Counted from the stretch's first letter, positions 20,650 through 31,883 are shown. The stretch is DNA of 64,000 nt from Symbiodinium natans (GCA_905221605.1 CAJNDS010002620.1:62001-126000), one strand, 5' to 3'. Numbers and translations: made by a program. Notes: generated by a model not told the origin, from the letters alone.

Positions 20650-21049
20650 AGTTATCGTTCGCGGTGTCGCTGCCCAATTCACGATCTCTGAGATGTCAAA
20701 GTCCCTGGCGGGTTTCAGGAAGTGCAGGATCCCCCCCTTGCCAAGCTAGTCGCGTAGGCCGCCGATGCCTGTCAGGTAGCGGGTCAGGAAGTCCCCCGCG
20801 CGCCTCAGCGGTGGTAGTAGGAGAGCTCGGCCAGCGCCGGTCACCTCGTGCTTTGTCCCCTCCGGTCTCGGTGTCCCGGGCCTTCACGGTGCCCCCGCGT
20901 AGTATCACACACAGGTAGATGTGCTCGAAGGGCGGCACGGGACGCTGGGGCGGAGGAGCTTCGACTCTCAGGCCTCGCCCCTTTTATCTCTCTCAGCCCT
21001 CTCTTTGAAGTTGTCCCCTGGACACGGGCTGGGGCTCGAGCCGCTCGTG

Positions 21050-21054
<5 letters not shown>

Positions 21055-21125
<71 letters not shown>

Positions 21126-21126
21126 T

Positions 21127-21178
<52 letters not shown>

Positions 21179-21236
21179 TCTCTCTCTCTCTCCCTCGCTC
21201 CGTCTCTCTCTCTCTCTCTCTCTCCGTCTCCTCTCG

Positions 21237-21282
<46 letters not shown>

Positions 21283-21458
21283 TCCTTTCTTTTCTTTCTT
21301 TTCTTTTCTTTTCTTTGTTTCTGTGGGCATGGAGCAGGGCTCCTCAGAGCGCGGCCCTCTGCACGTAAGCGAACCAACATCATTCTCCACTCTCTCTCCT
21401 CTCTCTCTCTCTCTCTCTCCCTATCCTCCTCTCTCTCTCTCTCGCTCTCTCTCTCGTC

Positions 21459-21504
<46 letters not shown>

Positions 21505-21600
21505 TCTCTGTCTCTCTCGCGCTCTCCCTCTCCTCTCTCCCGCCCTCCTCTTCTTCTTCTTCTTTCTGCTTCTTCTTCTTTCTCTTCTTCTTTCTTCCTT
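21055..21600. repeat. long (CT)n microsatellite block
   Basis: About 240 bases of CT repeats with small interruptions, TTTCTTTTCT units, a 60-base linker (21322-21385), then another 200 bases of CT and CTT repeats. All long reading frames here (poly Leu-Ser or Arg-Glu) are artefacts of the repeat. Confidence 0.95.
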
Positions 21601-21708
21601 CTTCATGGCTTGAAGGGCGCACGCGTGCACCCTCCGCGCACAATGGCTCTCTCAGTCCGTCTCCAAGTCGGCGTGAAACATACATAAGTCCCCCCCCCCC
21701 CCGGGCCC

Positions 21709-22289
21709 CTAGCGCGATGGAGCGTGCTCTGAGCCGTTCTGGTAGCGCGGGTCGTCCAGGCGGTCCAGGCAGTCAGGTAGCGCAGGTAGTCCAGGTAGTC
21801 CGGGCGGTCCCGGTGGTACGCGTAGTCCACGAGCATGTCGTCGCGTCGGTGCTCCTCCGCGGGTTGGTCGTTCTCGCCGTCGTCCGGGCGTCGAGGGAGT
21901 TGGCGTAGGCTGTGTAGTCGGCCTGGGCGGCGTGGTTGGCGTAGTCGACGCTGTGGCGTGGTCGGTGCAGACGGAGTAGTCCGGGTAGTCCTGGTAGTTC
22001 TGGTAGTCCGCGATCGTGCCGTCGTGGCATGTAGGGTAGTCGTTGTCGCACATGTTATCCTGGTAGTCCTGGTAGTCCCTGGGGCTGTCCCCATCCAGGT
22101 AGGCCAGGTAGTCGCGGTCGTCCGGCCACTCCGGCCACGCAACGTTGATGTGGGCGTTTGGTAGTTGACCGGGTAGCCAAAAGGATAGCCTGTGCAGACG
22201 TTGGAGTGCTCGTAGCGCCTGCTGCCGTGGAGGTATTCCCCGAAAAGGTCCAGGGAGTCGTAGCGCTCATAGTGCTCGCAGCCGCTCAC
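21709..22289 (-). pseudogene. Tyr/Asp-rich repetitive coding remnant
   Basis: The sense strand carries many GACTACCNGGACTACC units. In successive frames it reads EYLHGSRRYEHSNVCTGYPF, DYLAYLDGDSPRDYQDYQD, ADYQNYQDYPDYSV, VDYANHAAQADYTAYANSLD and VDYAYHRDRPDYLDYLRYLT. At least three frame changes separate these pieces. I read it as a repetitive Tyr/Asp-rich protein that has decayed, or that is mis-sequenced in its repeats. No known family. Confidence 0.45.
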
Positions 22290-23070
22290 GATCTGGAAAC
22301 TTGGGTAGTTGCCCCCGTGAAATTCTTGTTTGGAGTTCCGCTACGTGGTGCTGTCGGCCGGGTGCTCCGCCTTGCTGGGGATCTCGTCCTCGTGACCACA
22401 GTGGCTGGTTTGGACCACGTGGGAGAGGACGTCGCTTGGCTTCGTCCGCTGCATCTCCGCCGCTGAATTGTGTTGCACGTGTTTTGTGGGTCGGCCACGC
22501 TTGGCAGCCCCATAGGGCTTCCCCTCTCACGAAGGTGTTGTGCAGGATGAGCTTTGGCCTTGCTGGCCCTTTGGCGTGCAGGATGCGCTTTCGACTATGG
22601 AACGCTCTCGACTCGACATCTCCGCAGCCAGCAATGCCGGTCCCAGAGCGAAACTAACGGGCGCCCCGAGAACTTGCATCACTGCTTCTGGCCCTTGAGT
22701 TTTGATGACGCCCTGAGGTTCGGTGGGAGACAGTGGTGTGAGGTTGCGTGCTGAGTACCCCCCACCTCCCTTCCCCCATCAAAGTATGTTCCCCCCCCCC
22801 CTGTGTCCTTCCCTCCTCACACCACGTCTGCCTGTGAGACTTTGCAGTGTTGACCCTTTCAGGCTGGACCACCCTGCCCCAAACAACAGGATTACAGTAC
22901 GTTCCGCCCCGTACAACAGCACTATGGTACCAAACCACCCCTAACCTCGGCACCCCACTGTGTTTGTGCCCAACCTGTTCTGTTCTGCGGGCCAATCGTG
23001 GAACTCGGCTCTGCAGGCCGCTCTAGGTTGGACTGTGTGCCTGCCCCCAATTCCCTAGTAACTGTCTCTC
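22290..23070. other. spacer, no gene resolved
   Basis: A minus-strand frame (EALWGCQAWPTHKTRATQF onward) is open for 87 codons at 22267-22530, but I cannot connect it to anything. The rest shows a short C run near 22790 and no clear feature. Confidence 0.35.
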
Positions 23071-23073
23071 TTG

Positions 23074-23290
23074 CTTGCTTGCTTGCTTGCTTGCTATCTC
23101 TCTCTCTCCCTCTCTCTCTCTCTCTCCCTCCTCTTCTGCTTATTCCGCTTATTCTGCTTCTTCTTCTTCTTCTTCGGGCAGGGCAGATGTCCCTGCTCCC
23201 CCGCGCGCTGGGGGGGCGGAGTCGGCGTGAGACACGCTCTCTCTCTCCCCCTTTCCCCCTCTCCCCCTCTCTCTCCCTCTCTCTCCCTCT

Positions 23291-23380
<90 letters not shown>

Positions 23381-23398
23381 CTCGCTCTCGCTCTGCTA
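23074..23398. repeat. (CTTG)n, (CT)n and (TTC)n microsatellites
   Basis: Six CTTG units at 23074-23095, CT repeats around them, TTC units near 23158-23176, then a nearly perfect CT run from about 23235 to 23390 ending in CTCTCG units. It lies directly beside the 3' target-site duplication of LINE-B. Confidence 0.93.
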
Positions 23399-23416
23399 AC
23401 CCTAACTCTAACCTGC

Positions 23417-23429
23417 AGACAAGTGCCCT
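23417..23429. repeat. target-site duplication, copy at the 3' end of LINE-B
   Basis: AGACAAGTGCCCT here is identical to 30578-30590. The match stops at both ends (C/T before, G/A after), as expected for a 13-bp duplication made on insertion. Confidence 0.85.
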
Positions 23430-23486
23430 GTTTTCTGTTTCGTTGTTGCTAGGTCCGTAGTGCGCGCATGAATTCTGCCTTGCAAA

Positions 23487-26400
23487 TCAAGCCTCCTGAA
23501 TGCGAAGCCGGATTCGGCATCCATCAGCAACGGCGCGATAAGCACCAACACGAACACCATCTTCTGTGGTCACGAAGTTGGAGGCTTGAAGCAGAGAAGC
23601 TAGTTCAATGAGATCAAGCCAGGGGTGCCGGTGACAGCTGACAATGCCCTCCGATTCACCACCAAACCTTCGAACCCAAACCAACACAGATCTAAAGAAC
23701 TGCTCGACGCCAACGTTGCTTCCACATGCGCTAATCAGCTCATGAAGCATCCTGACAGCAGCATTAGAAGGAATCACTGTGTCAGCGTCAACTGGATCGG
23801 GGAGGTCTGGGGAGAGGCAAGCCCAAAAAGGCCGTGGACCGAATGTCGATGCGGGAGGTCTCCAAGCAGTCTCCTCTGTAGAGATTGTTTCGTGGCGAGC
23901 GAAATCCGCTTCTTCGTAACAAGCTCTGCATGATGCGACACAACTCAAGTGACGCCTCAGTCTCTTTGTGCTCCAAAACTCAACACTGCAATGCTCACAA
24001 CGGGTTCCATAAGCAAGTCTGGTACTTGCCGCCTGTATCCCGTGACGCCGAGCAGTATGTGCAGCAAGTGCAGCTTTGGTCTTGAATTTGCCTCGACATC
24101 GCAAGCACTCAAACTCTCCAACAGTGGCGATGTCGGGAATCTTGAAAATCAGCTCTTTGTTGCGCTCAATGATGCGAAATTCACAGGCTTTGAGAAGGAT
24201 GCGTTCTCTCTGACTCAACAGGCCTTTCAACACTGCCGCCTTAAACTGCTTAGGCAGTCGTTGCAATTGCACCACACGCTCTTGCAACTGCGTCAATCTG
24301 TCTAACCAGCCTTCCGCTAGCTTCCAATCGACAGCAAGCACAGCAAGCACGTGCGACAACGCATCAAAGGCGGCCTTGAGCCACACGTGTGCCTCACATA
24401 GCACATCCCAGAGGAAGCCAGGCCCTTGCAAAATGACCACTCTCAACTGACGTATCATCGCAACGTAGTGCAACTGTCGCGGACTAAGCACTCCAAGTAA
24501 GCAGCACACCTCTTCATCACACAAGTGTTTGGAGCTGAGCCCAAAGATGGGCCTCAGGGACCGACGATAGAAACTCATGGCCGCTGCATGTAGCGCACGT
24601 TCTTCTGCATTGGTCTCTAGACTCCACAGCCCCGCTCCGAAAAACAACTTGTTTATGACAAGGCCACTTAGTAGATGGACTTTTTCGCCCTGCTCCAAGA
24701 CGGAATTTCTGAGAAGCGTGCTTGCAAGCTGCTGGAAGGTGCCCTCCGCAAGTCGCGCACGCTTTTTGACGTCAGGCAGGCATGAGCCAGTGTGCACAAC
24801 ACGCCCTCCAAGATGCTCATATTGACGCACAAGTCGCAACTTGATCGTGTCACCACAGCAAAGCACAACTTCGACAGTAGGCTCATCTTGCGTGAGGTGG
24901 GCCCTCCTCATGCTCAAGCTGTCTTTGCCATTGAACAACACCAACGCTTCCGTCTTTCCTTGATCAAAATTGAGCAAGACACCAGTATCCCGACTGAGCT
25001 TCTCAGCCTCCTGGGCCATAGTTTTGAGGTTTGGGATAACTTCGGTAGAAGCGCACTACGGCATCAAAACAGCAACATCATCGGCCCAACAAGGAGCAGG
25101 AGCCTTGGCAGAGCCGTGAATGGCACAGGCAGTTAGCCCATGTTCATCAAGTCTGCGCCTGAGGCCATCAAGAAAGACCGTCTGTACTTGCTGGTACAAC
25201 AAGTCTGCTAGTGGTGTACCAGGAACGGTACCTGTGCAAGTGCGGACGCAATCGCCCTGACCGGTCTGACCTGGCAACATGGTGAACCATGATTGCTTCA
25301 TTGATGCTCGTATGTAGTTGCAGACACCGGCAGGCGTGCCACTGCTTTTCAAAAGTCCTGGCCCGAGAAGCTGTGCAAACAACGCGTCACGCATCTCAAC
25401 GTCAGGGTGGAGAGCGCACAGAAGCTCTTCAAGCTTGCGGACGTCACTCAAGGCATCCACCCCAAGCAAGTGCTCTCGCAGCGTTGCGTAATACGCACTC
25501 CGCCCGTCCAGGAAAAGCACACCTCCTGAAACACTCTGTCTGCGAGCTGCCTGAATGTATGCTCTGACGTAATGCGACGGCAGTTCGATAGGACATCCTC
25601 GCCTAGCACCGCACTGTGCCTCGTGAGCCATTTTGTCAAAAGCAGGAAGCATACGCTCACGCATGGCTTTGGCTACCCCTTTTGCCGCTGCCTCGTAAAG
25701 GGCTATACTTCGCCATCCTTGCACACTGCCGGGGTCCTGTTTTGGCTTGCCAATGCCTGCAACCAACGTGCCCGACCAAGCAAGCGGCACAGTTTGCCTT
25801 ATCATAGCTTTTGCGACAATTGGCCAGTGAGTCCAAGCTGCTTCTCGCGCAGCAAGCTTGTAAATTTCTGGCGGGAAGCTCGTAAGGCCAGGCGCCTTGT
25901 TCAGTTTCAAGTCCAAGAATCCACGGGTCAACTCAGGCAACGAAATCAGATCAACTGCATCAAGATCCTGACAAGCTTCAGACGCAATAGCACATCGCTC
26001 AGCGCACAGCTCACTAATGGATGTCTCCTGTCCTTTTTCAGCCTCTGCAAAATGTCTGCTAAGTTCCCGAAGAATTTGTTCATGCTCAACAATTTGCTCT
26101 CCATTCTTGTAAAGAGCTGGCGTAACTGTCGGCTTGCGATATCTGCGGCCACTTTTCATGACGCCACGCAACAAGCTGGCAAGCTGGGCACCGCCCTGCT
26201 GTTTGGCTTCCACAAACATCCGCCTAACATGTGCTGCAGTATCATGTCTGGCCAGTTGCCGCACTACCTCATTTAGCCGGCGAATCAACACACCAACTTT
26301 TGCCAAGCTCATTCTGGCTCTGCGCTGTTTTGCCCGATAGCTCACGGGGTTGTCATGACCACGCCAGACCTGAAAGCACGCAGCAAGCAACTCTCTACAC

Positions 26401-29042
26401 ATTAAGGCACGGATCCTGTGTCCAATTCTCCGCGTGTGCCGCCTAGCTCGGATAGCGCTCCAATGCTCATCTGAAATGTGCGGCGCCTTGGGTTTGTCAG
26501 GCGCCTGAACGAAATGTTTGCAGAGCTCAGCGTATATGTGTTCGTTTAGTATTTGCAAGTGGTCATCAACATGGCAGCTCCAGTCAACGCACGGGGCATT
26601 CACGTACATCTGCTGTAGAATCAGCCTACCAGTCGGATCACGCATTCTGGCAACGTCCCATCGGCAAAACGGGCGCTGTTTGGTGGCATCCTGGTTCCAC
26701 GTCCACTCAACCACAACAGGCAAATGGTCATGTCCAAGCATATCAACAAAGCTTGGAGGGACACCGACGGTCTTGGCACAACTTTCAAGCGCAATCGGAT
26801 AGACAACATAGTCCAAGCAGTAACGACCGTCACTCGGCGATCTCCAGGTGACGAGGTCGGCGCCATGTTCATCTCTCACCTGCTGCGTCGTCAACTCATG
26901 TTCTGAAAGCAAGCTCGCCAAAAACTCAGCGTTTAGGCCTTGTGCATTTCCATCCCTGGCAGTGGATGGGCTGGCTCTAGCTGCGAAATGCGCGTTGGCA
27001 TCCAACATCAGTAGCGGGATGGCCTTTTTTGGAAGTCTCTTCAAGGTTTGTTCAAGATCACGCCACCAGTTTTGTACGCTCTCAGTTGGCGCCTGATTGG
27101 TGTATGCGTGACCTACCACAACTGCAAACAACACATTGCCTGCAGGGATGGTAACACACAGCAGTCTTGGCTTGCTGACAACAACCACCACTTTGCGCCA
27201 CTCCAGGAACACCGGCGCGCCATCGGCCCTGACAGCGATAGCTTTGCTGCGGTTGACCCACAGCTGACAGCCATCACTGCCATTGTGGTCTGCACTTCCA
27301 AACGCAACAAAATTAGCCAAATGCTTCTTGCCTTCGACGGTTTCTCTGGCCTCCTGAAATCCAACCAGGTGTATCTCATCAGCACCAAACATTTCGTCAA
27401 GGGCTTGTTTTCTAGCTTCTGACTTCAGCGTCAACGCGTTGTACGTGGCAACACGAAGATTCCAAACGGCATCCTTTGTTTGTCCATGGCTCTGTGTCCC
27501 TATCGCACGAGGAACACCAGGGACCTCACCTGCCGCTGATCCTGCAGTGACACATGGCTTCATGGGCACGACCGGTTGCGTACACAGACCAACATCGTCG
27601 ACACAGGGAAGACCAATTCCAATGCTACACAAGCCAAGCCACCAAGTCCAGTCTCTGACTTGACCAACGACCAGTCTGACCAAGCAAGTGCCAAAGCTGC
27701 ACGCAGTGTGTGTTCTTCCCATATGAGTGGCCTTTGCAACAGTATCTGCTAGTTCATTGAAGGCTTCTCCCTTGTGAGCATGCGTGTGTCGATAGCTTAG
27801 CACCACCCCACAGCGCCAGGCTCTGATGGTCAACGAGGTTGTCGCCTGCGCCAACGCCGCAAGCGCTCTACAGTCATGAAGCCCTGCTGCAACACCAGCA
27901 GCCGCCGTGGCATCGAAAACAATCTCACATCGCAAGGAAGCATGAGCATTGACAACTGCCAACGCGCAAGTCATTGCAGCAAGCTCGGCAACATGTGCAC
28001 TCGTATTTTCGTTGCCTAGCCACTTGTGGTGCCCTTTGTCATGGACACAATCAGAGAAGTACCCAATGAACTTCCAACGCCCTTCAACACAGCCAACGCC
28101 AACAACAGCCCAACCAGCGCTGCACAGACTTTCACTGAAAGAGCCGTCAACATAAAGCTGAAGTTCAGTGACCTCGTCAACTTGATTCCATGCTTCAAGC
28201 GCAGCTAAGGCTTCGAACGTTTTTGGGCGCAAGCGGCCAAGACAGTTGACATCCTGGCTCATGTTGCTCAACTGAAACGCCTGCCACAAACGATTCTCAG
28301 GAATGTCAGCGAACACAATCGCAGGCTCAGCTTGCCAAACATCTTCTCGCTCGCAGGGAATCAACTGCTCAAGCGAAATGCACTTCGGCTGTTCAGCTTT
28401 GTCTTGGCTGTCGGCGCAGGAAGCAACTCTAGCATCAAGCGCAGATTGAGAACGAGAACCCCTCCCATCAACATGAAGACTCTCCGGACGGCACCCCTGC
28501 CCAGATCCTATGGCCGAACGCGTAGGATTTACGGAAGTAGCTGCACTCTGCACTTCTGGCAGAGTGGCCTCAAAACCGCACACACTTACAGTCTTCGTAG
28601 CTACGGTCTCCTGGCGAACTCCGTCCTGCCAAGAGGTACGTTGTGACATTGCAGAAACATGCCCGCTCTGTACTTTGGACATGCCCTCAACACTCGCACC
28701 ATCAACAGCAAATCGCACACCAAGGCTCGTTTTCTTTACCAGGCCTCTACGCAAAATGCTGCGAAGGCCAACAACTGTATCAGTAAATCGGACATCAAAA
28801 GCAGCCTCACTCCAGGATGGAAATGAATCCGGACAACTACTTAAGGTACAGGACCCGGAACAAGTCTCCGTCCGGCGCTGCATATCACTGTCGCAAGGAT
28901 GTTCCATTCTCGGGTCCTTGAAAAAGCTCATGCACTCCACAAGATTATCCTCCAGCTGCAGCTCGAACTCAAGACTGCATGCCAACTGCTGAGCAAAATG
29001 CTCAGAAACGAAGTCATCAGCATGCGTGACAGAGTGCTCCAT
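23487..29042 (-). pseudogene. LINE-B ORF2: RNase H, endonuclease, reverse transcriptase, zinc fingers; one in-frame TAG
   Basis: From ATG 29042 the frame gives 1328 codons, a TAG at 25058-25056, and then 522 more codons in the same frame to the stop at 23487. In order: RNase H at about 294-440 (YVDGS D299, AELAAM E353, VFDATA D377, HTHAHKGE H421 and D433); an endonuclease at 529-785 (YNAL N535, GFQEA E564, LDANAH D681/N683, LDYVV D744, GHDH 770-773); reverse transcriptase from about 1035 (NKAPG, FLDGRSAYY, VPGTPLAD, CWADD with D1321/D1322). The part after TAG has FDQGKTEAL, the thumb and two Cys/His fingers (CLRCRGKF..HTARRH and CEHCSVEF). The single nonsense codon makes this copy probably inactive unless it is read through. 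The frame is also open upstream of the ATG. Confidence 0.87.
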
Positions 29043-29095
29043 TGCAACACAGCTGGGCAAACGCCTGTACAGTCCCGACCGGCTCGTGCACAGGC

Positions 29096-30121
29096 CTATG
29101 GAGGGACTTTCGTCCCACCACCGTCGTCGTCTGATATGTTCACTACGTCTTGTCTGCCTGCTCGTCTTGGTGTACGCGAGCTGTCTCTGGTCTTGGTGGT
29201 CGCCTCTGCTGCTACCTTGGCTGCATGTAGAGCTTTCTGTAGCTCTTGGTTCTTCTCGGCTTGGACCGCACGGCGAGCCTCCATTCTGGCCTTCTCTTGG
29301 ACTGCTGCTTCCATTGCAGCTGCAGTCTCCTCGTCTTGTTCCATGGCCTCTGCTTCCATGTCGTCGGGCCTTGGTCTCAGTCCATCTCTTGACGTTTTGT
29401 CTCTCAGCTCCTGCGTTGTCATCTCCAGGTGCTGTGCCCATTGCTCTTCTTCTGCGTTGAACTGTGCTAGGATGTCCTCGTGTTCTAGCAGCTGTTTCGA
29501 GAACAGCTCTGAAAGCTTGGCCATGTACCCAGTCCAACTTTGTTCGTACTTGTCTCGCTGGAGCTGCAACTTGCTGAGCTCCTTTTGCGCCTGACTCTTC
29601 TGCGCCACCAGGGCATGCAACTGCTTGCCCTCCAGCGCAATGTTGCTGGACCGGAAACTGCCAAGCTGCGCCTGTAGAGCTGGGGGAAGTCCATCCTGTG
29701 ACAGATGGGGCAGAAGGGCCAGCAAAAGCGCATCCGATTGTGAACCAGAACTGGAAGTTGAGGAAACGCCTGGTTTGGGCGCGGCGGGAAAGGTGCCTGG
29801 CTTGGGCGCTTGAGGTAGCTGGCTGACCGTCGGCGCCTGGCAACCAGCCGGCTTGTCTTTTCCTTTGCCTCCTTTGCCCTTGCCAGTTCCTGCATCTGCC
29901 TGCCACTGCTGCAGTCGCCGTGCTCTCGGTGAGTGTGGTCTTGGGGAGTGCGGCTTTTGTGCTGCACCTGTCCAATTTTGATCGCCCCAAGGTGTCTGAT
30001 GCCATGTGTTCGCATAGCTCTCCGGCGCTCCACTGTTCCACCATGGTGTGGCGCATGTGGCACAAAAGTTGTCCTTGTTGCTCACCATTCGCTTGCATTG
30101 AAAGCACCACCACCCTGTCAT
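29096..30121 (-). CDS. LINE-B ORF1: RanBP2-type zinc finger and coiled-coil protein
   Basis: 341 codons from ATG 30121 to TAG at 29096; the frame is open further up but without another ATG. Residues 4-23 (WWCFQCKRMVSNKDNFCATC) fit the W-x-C-x2-C-x10-C-x2-C pattern of RanBP2-type fingers, which bind single-stranded RNA. A Gly/Lys and Pro-rich linker (70-120) follows, then a long coiled coil (about 160-310) and a basic tail. A role as the element's RNA-binding, multimerising protein is inferred. ORF2 starts 53 bases further on, in the frame reached by a -1 shift; I saw no slippery heptamer at the end of ORF1, so separate initiation is more likely. Confidence 0.8.
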   Translation of the reverse strand: MTGWWCFQCKRMVSNKDNFCATCATPWWNSGAPESYANTWHQTPWGDQNWTGAAQKPHSPRPHSPRARRLQQWQADAGTGKGKGGKGKDKPAGCQAPTVSQLPQAPKPGTFPAAPKPGVSSTSSSGSQSDALLLALLPHLSQDGLPPALQAQLGSFRSSNIALEGKQLHALVAQKSQAQKELSKLQLQRDKYEQSWTGYMAKLSELFSKQLLEHEDILAQFNAEEEQWAQHLEMTTQELRDKTSRDGLRPRPDDMEAEAMEQDEETAAAMEAAVQEKARMEARRAVQAEKNQELQKALHAAKVAAEATTKTRDSSRTPRRAGRQDVVNISDDDGGGTKVPP

Positions 30122-30577
30122 TGCTGCTCTGAATGCTGCAGGCAACTGACTTGCTGAATGATGTGCCTCGAGTCTCACACAATCTCGCCAAAGCAAATCT
30201 AGGGGAGGTTGCTGTGTCGTCTCGATTCCTGAAAGCCACGTGCGTAGCCTTGTACGCGATCTTGTCCGAGATCTCCTGGCTGCCCTGTGTTGTGTGGGTT
30301 CTGTGACACGTCTCGTGCTTGCAAGGCTGTGCCCAGTAGAGAACGTTGTCAAAAATAGCCCAAGTAACTATACTCCTCAGCAAGATCAAGTCAAATCGCA
30401 TACACTCAGCTTCGCTTGCAGGTACTCCAGAAAGTAGGCCAAGTAAATGACAGCTACTCCCGAAATCCGATGCAAAACTGCTGGCTTCGCGAACTCGAAG
30501 GAGCCACGCTGGGGCGAGATGCCCGGGGCCACGGACTCTAGGAGAAACTACGTAACCCTGCCTGAGCACTCGCGCCT

Positions 30578-30590
30578 AGACAAGTGCCCT
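30578..30590. repeat. target-site duplication, copy at the 5' end of LINE-B
   Basis: AGACAAGTGCCCT, identical to 23417-23429. The element begins at 30577 in its own sense. Confidence 0.85.
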
Positions 30591-31142
30591 ACGGACTTGC
30601 TTCTCCCTACTTCAGTCTTAGGGTCGGCCCGCTTTGTGAAACTGCTGTTTCGCACTAGTGCTCTGCAGCCTGGAACACAAAAAAATGACGAACGCTTTGG
30701 GGGGCCCGTGGTCCGTGTGGTCCCTGGCCATCACCCCAGCTACTTCTTCCGCCCCCCGTTGTTTGCTGACTTTGTTGGCTCTTGCTTCATGCTCCGCCGC
30801 TGCTGCTGCTGCTCCTCCTCCCAGAGCTCGTGAACCAGGTACGCCTGCCACAGCTGAGCAGCGTCTTGTGCGGTGAGTGCTTGTGAGGCTTTCCTGCCCC
30901 CTTCGCCGTCGCCAGGCTGAGTGAGTGCGTCGGCTGAGCGGGCTGGTGCTGCTGCTCGCCCCGCTTAGCGTTTTTTTTAGACCCTCAACCCTATAGACCT
31001 TCAGCAGGCGCAAGAAATCCTGACACCCGAAAGCATCAAGCCCCACAATCAAACTGCTCTGCAAACCAATACTACCCCTAATCCAACTGCAAACCACTAC
31101 TGCCCCGAATCCATTTAAAGGCATGTAAAGACGCAGCAAGCC
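30591..31142. other. spacer, no gene resolved
   Basis: This is the flank into which LINE-B inserted. A GCTGCT/CTCCTC stretch near 30796-30820 and scattered short frames are all I see. Confidence 0.35.
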
Positions 31143-31164
31143 TTGAGCACTTTTCAGTTTCCTT

Positions 31165-31465
31165 TCGGCCTCCCTCTCTCTCTCGCTCTCCCTTGCTGCT
31201 TGCAGCGCGTATGGTTCCCTCTCTCCCTCTCTGCCTCTCTCCCTCTCTCCCTCTCTCCCTCCCTCCCTTTCTTTCTTTCTTGGGGGCGTGGGGGCGAACC
31301 CCCTGGCTGTGCGCCTCCCTCCCTCTCTCCCTCTCTCTCTCTGCACCAGGGGAGTTGCCCCAAGGGTGCGCAAAGTCCGAAGGTGCATCTGATCGGCCAA
31401 CCACGAATTCTCCCTCCCCCTCCCTCTCTCTCTGCCTCTGTCTCTCTCATTCTCTCTCGGACTGA
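31165..31465. repeat. pyrimidine-rich low-complexity block
   Basis: CTCTCC, CCCT and CTTT units on the plus strand, interrupted by GC-rich linkers (31286-31312 and 31343-31405). Frames here are repeat artefacts. Confidence 0.85.
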
Positions 31466-31654
31466 ATTCGGAGCATCGGAAGCTCCTGCACACTGAAGTC
31501 CGGCCTCATGCTGGAAAGGCCATCCTGCAAGCATCATGTGTTGTGTGATTGGCAGGCTGATGAACCCTATCACTCCATAAACCTGAAACCCTGTAACTCT
31601 TTGACCCTCTGAAACCCAATCACTCTACAACCCTAAAACCGTATCTCCCTACAA

Positions 31655-31683
31655 CCCTCCGAAACCCTAACCCTAACCCTATA
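31655..31683. repeat. degenerate CCCTAA array
   Basis: ACCCTAACCCTAACCCTA inside a longer stretch of degenerate ACCCT units (31560-31690), followed by C-rich runs. Confidence 0.75.
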
Positions 31684-31852
31684 TCCCTGTAGAAGCCGCT
31701 TCCCCCCCCACCCACCCCCCCCCCCCTCCGCGGCCAAAAGCAGAAACGAACTCTCGGGTGCCACTGAGCAAAAGGGTCCGTTGGGCTCTCGTGAAGGGAG
31801 CGGCTCCCACCTTCAAGCATTGCAGAGAAGGAGACTAAGCTTTATACAGATC

Positions 31853-31854
<2 letters not shown>

Positions 31855-31883
<29 letters not shown>

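Larger units (their letters stand above)
16476..20700 (-). mobile_element. LINE-A, non-LTR retrotransposon, boundaries approximate
   Basis: Two ORFs in the order ORF1 then ORF2 on the minus strand, the second with endonuclease and reverse transcriptase, make this a LINE. I found no convincing target-site duplication, so the ends are set by the G run after ORF2 and by the region just upstream of the ORF1 start. The GC-rich frame at 20696-20938 may be 5' UTR. Confidence 0.75.
23430..30577 (-). mobile_element. LINE-B, full-length 7.1-kb non-LTR retrotransposon
   Basis: The element is bounded by perfect 13-bp direct repeats. It has a very short 5' leader, ORF1 with a zinc finger, a long ORF2 and a 57-base 3' UTR that ends in an A-rich tail (CGAAACAGAAAAC) without poly(A). 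Insertion was next to a CT/TTAGGG-type tract. It is in the same orientation as LINE-A, but the proteins are not obviously close relatives. Confidence 0.88.

Noticed and set aside
16440-20760. Target-site duplication for LINE-A
   Set aside because: I compared the flanks by eye and found no direct repeat longer than chance; boundaries are left approximate.
20848-21687. Long plus- and minus-strand frames over the CT block
   Set aside because: Pure Leu-Ser or Arg-Glu translations of a microsatellite.
25610-25650. GAGCCATTTTG resembling the dinoflagellate spliced leader
   Set aside because: Lies within conserved LINE-B ORF2 coding sequence; the match ends after ten bases.
29090-29160. Programmed -1 frameshift joining LINE-B ORF1 and ORF2
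   Set aside because: The frames have the right relation, but no X-XXY-YYZ slippery heptamer is present near the ORF1 stop; an ATG at 29042 is a simpler start.
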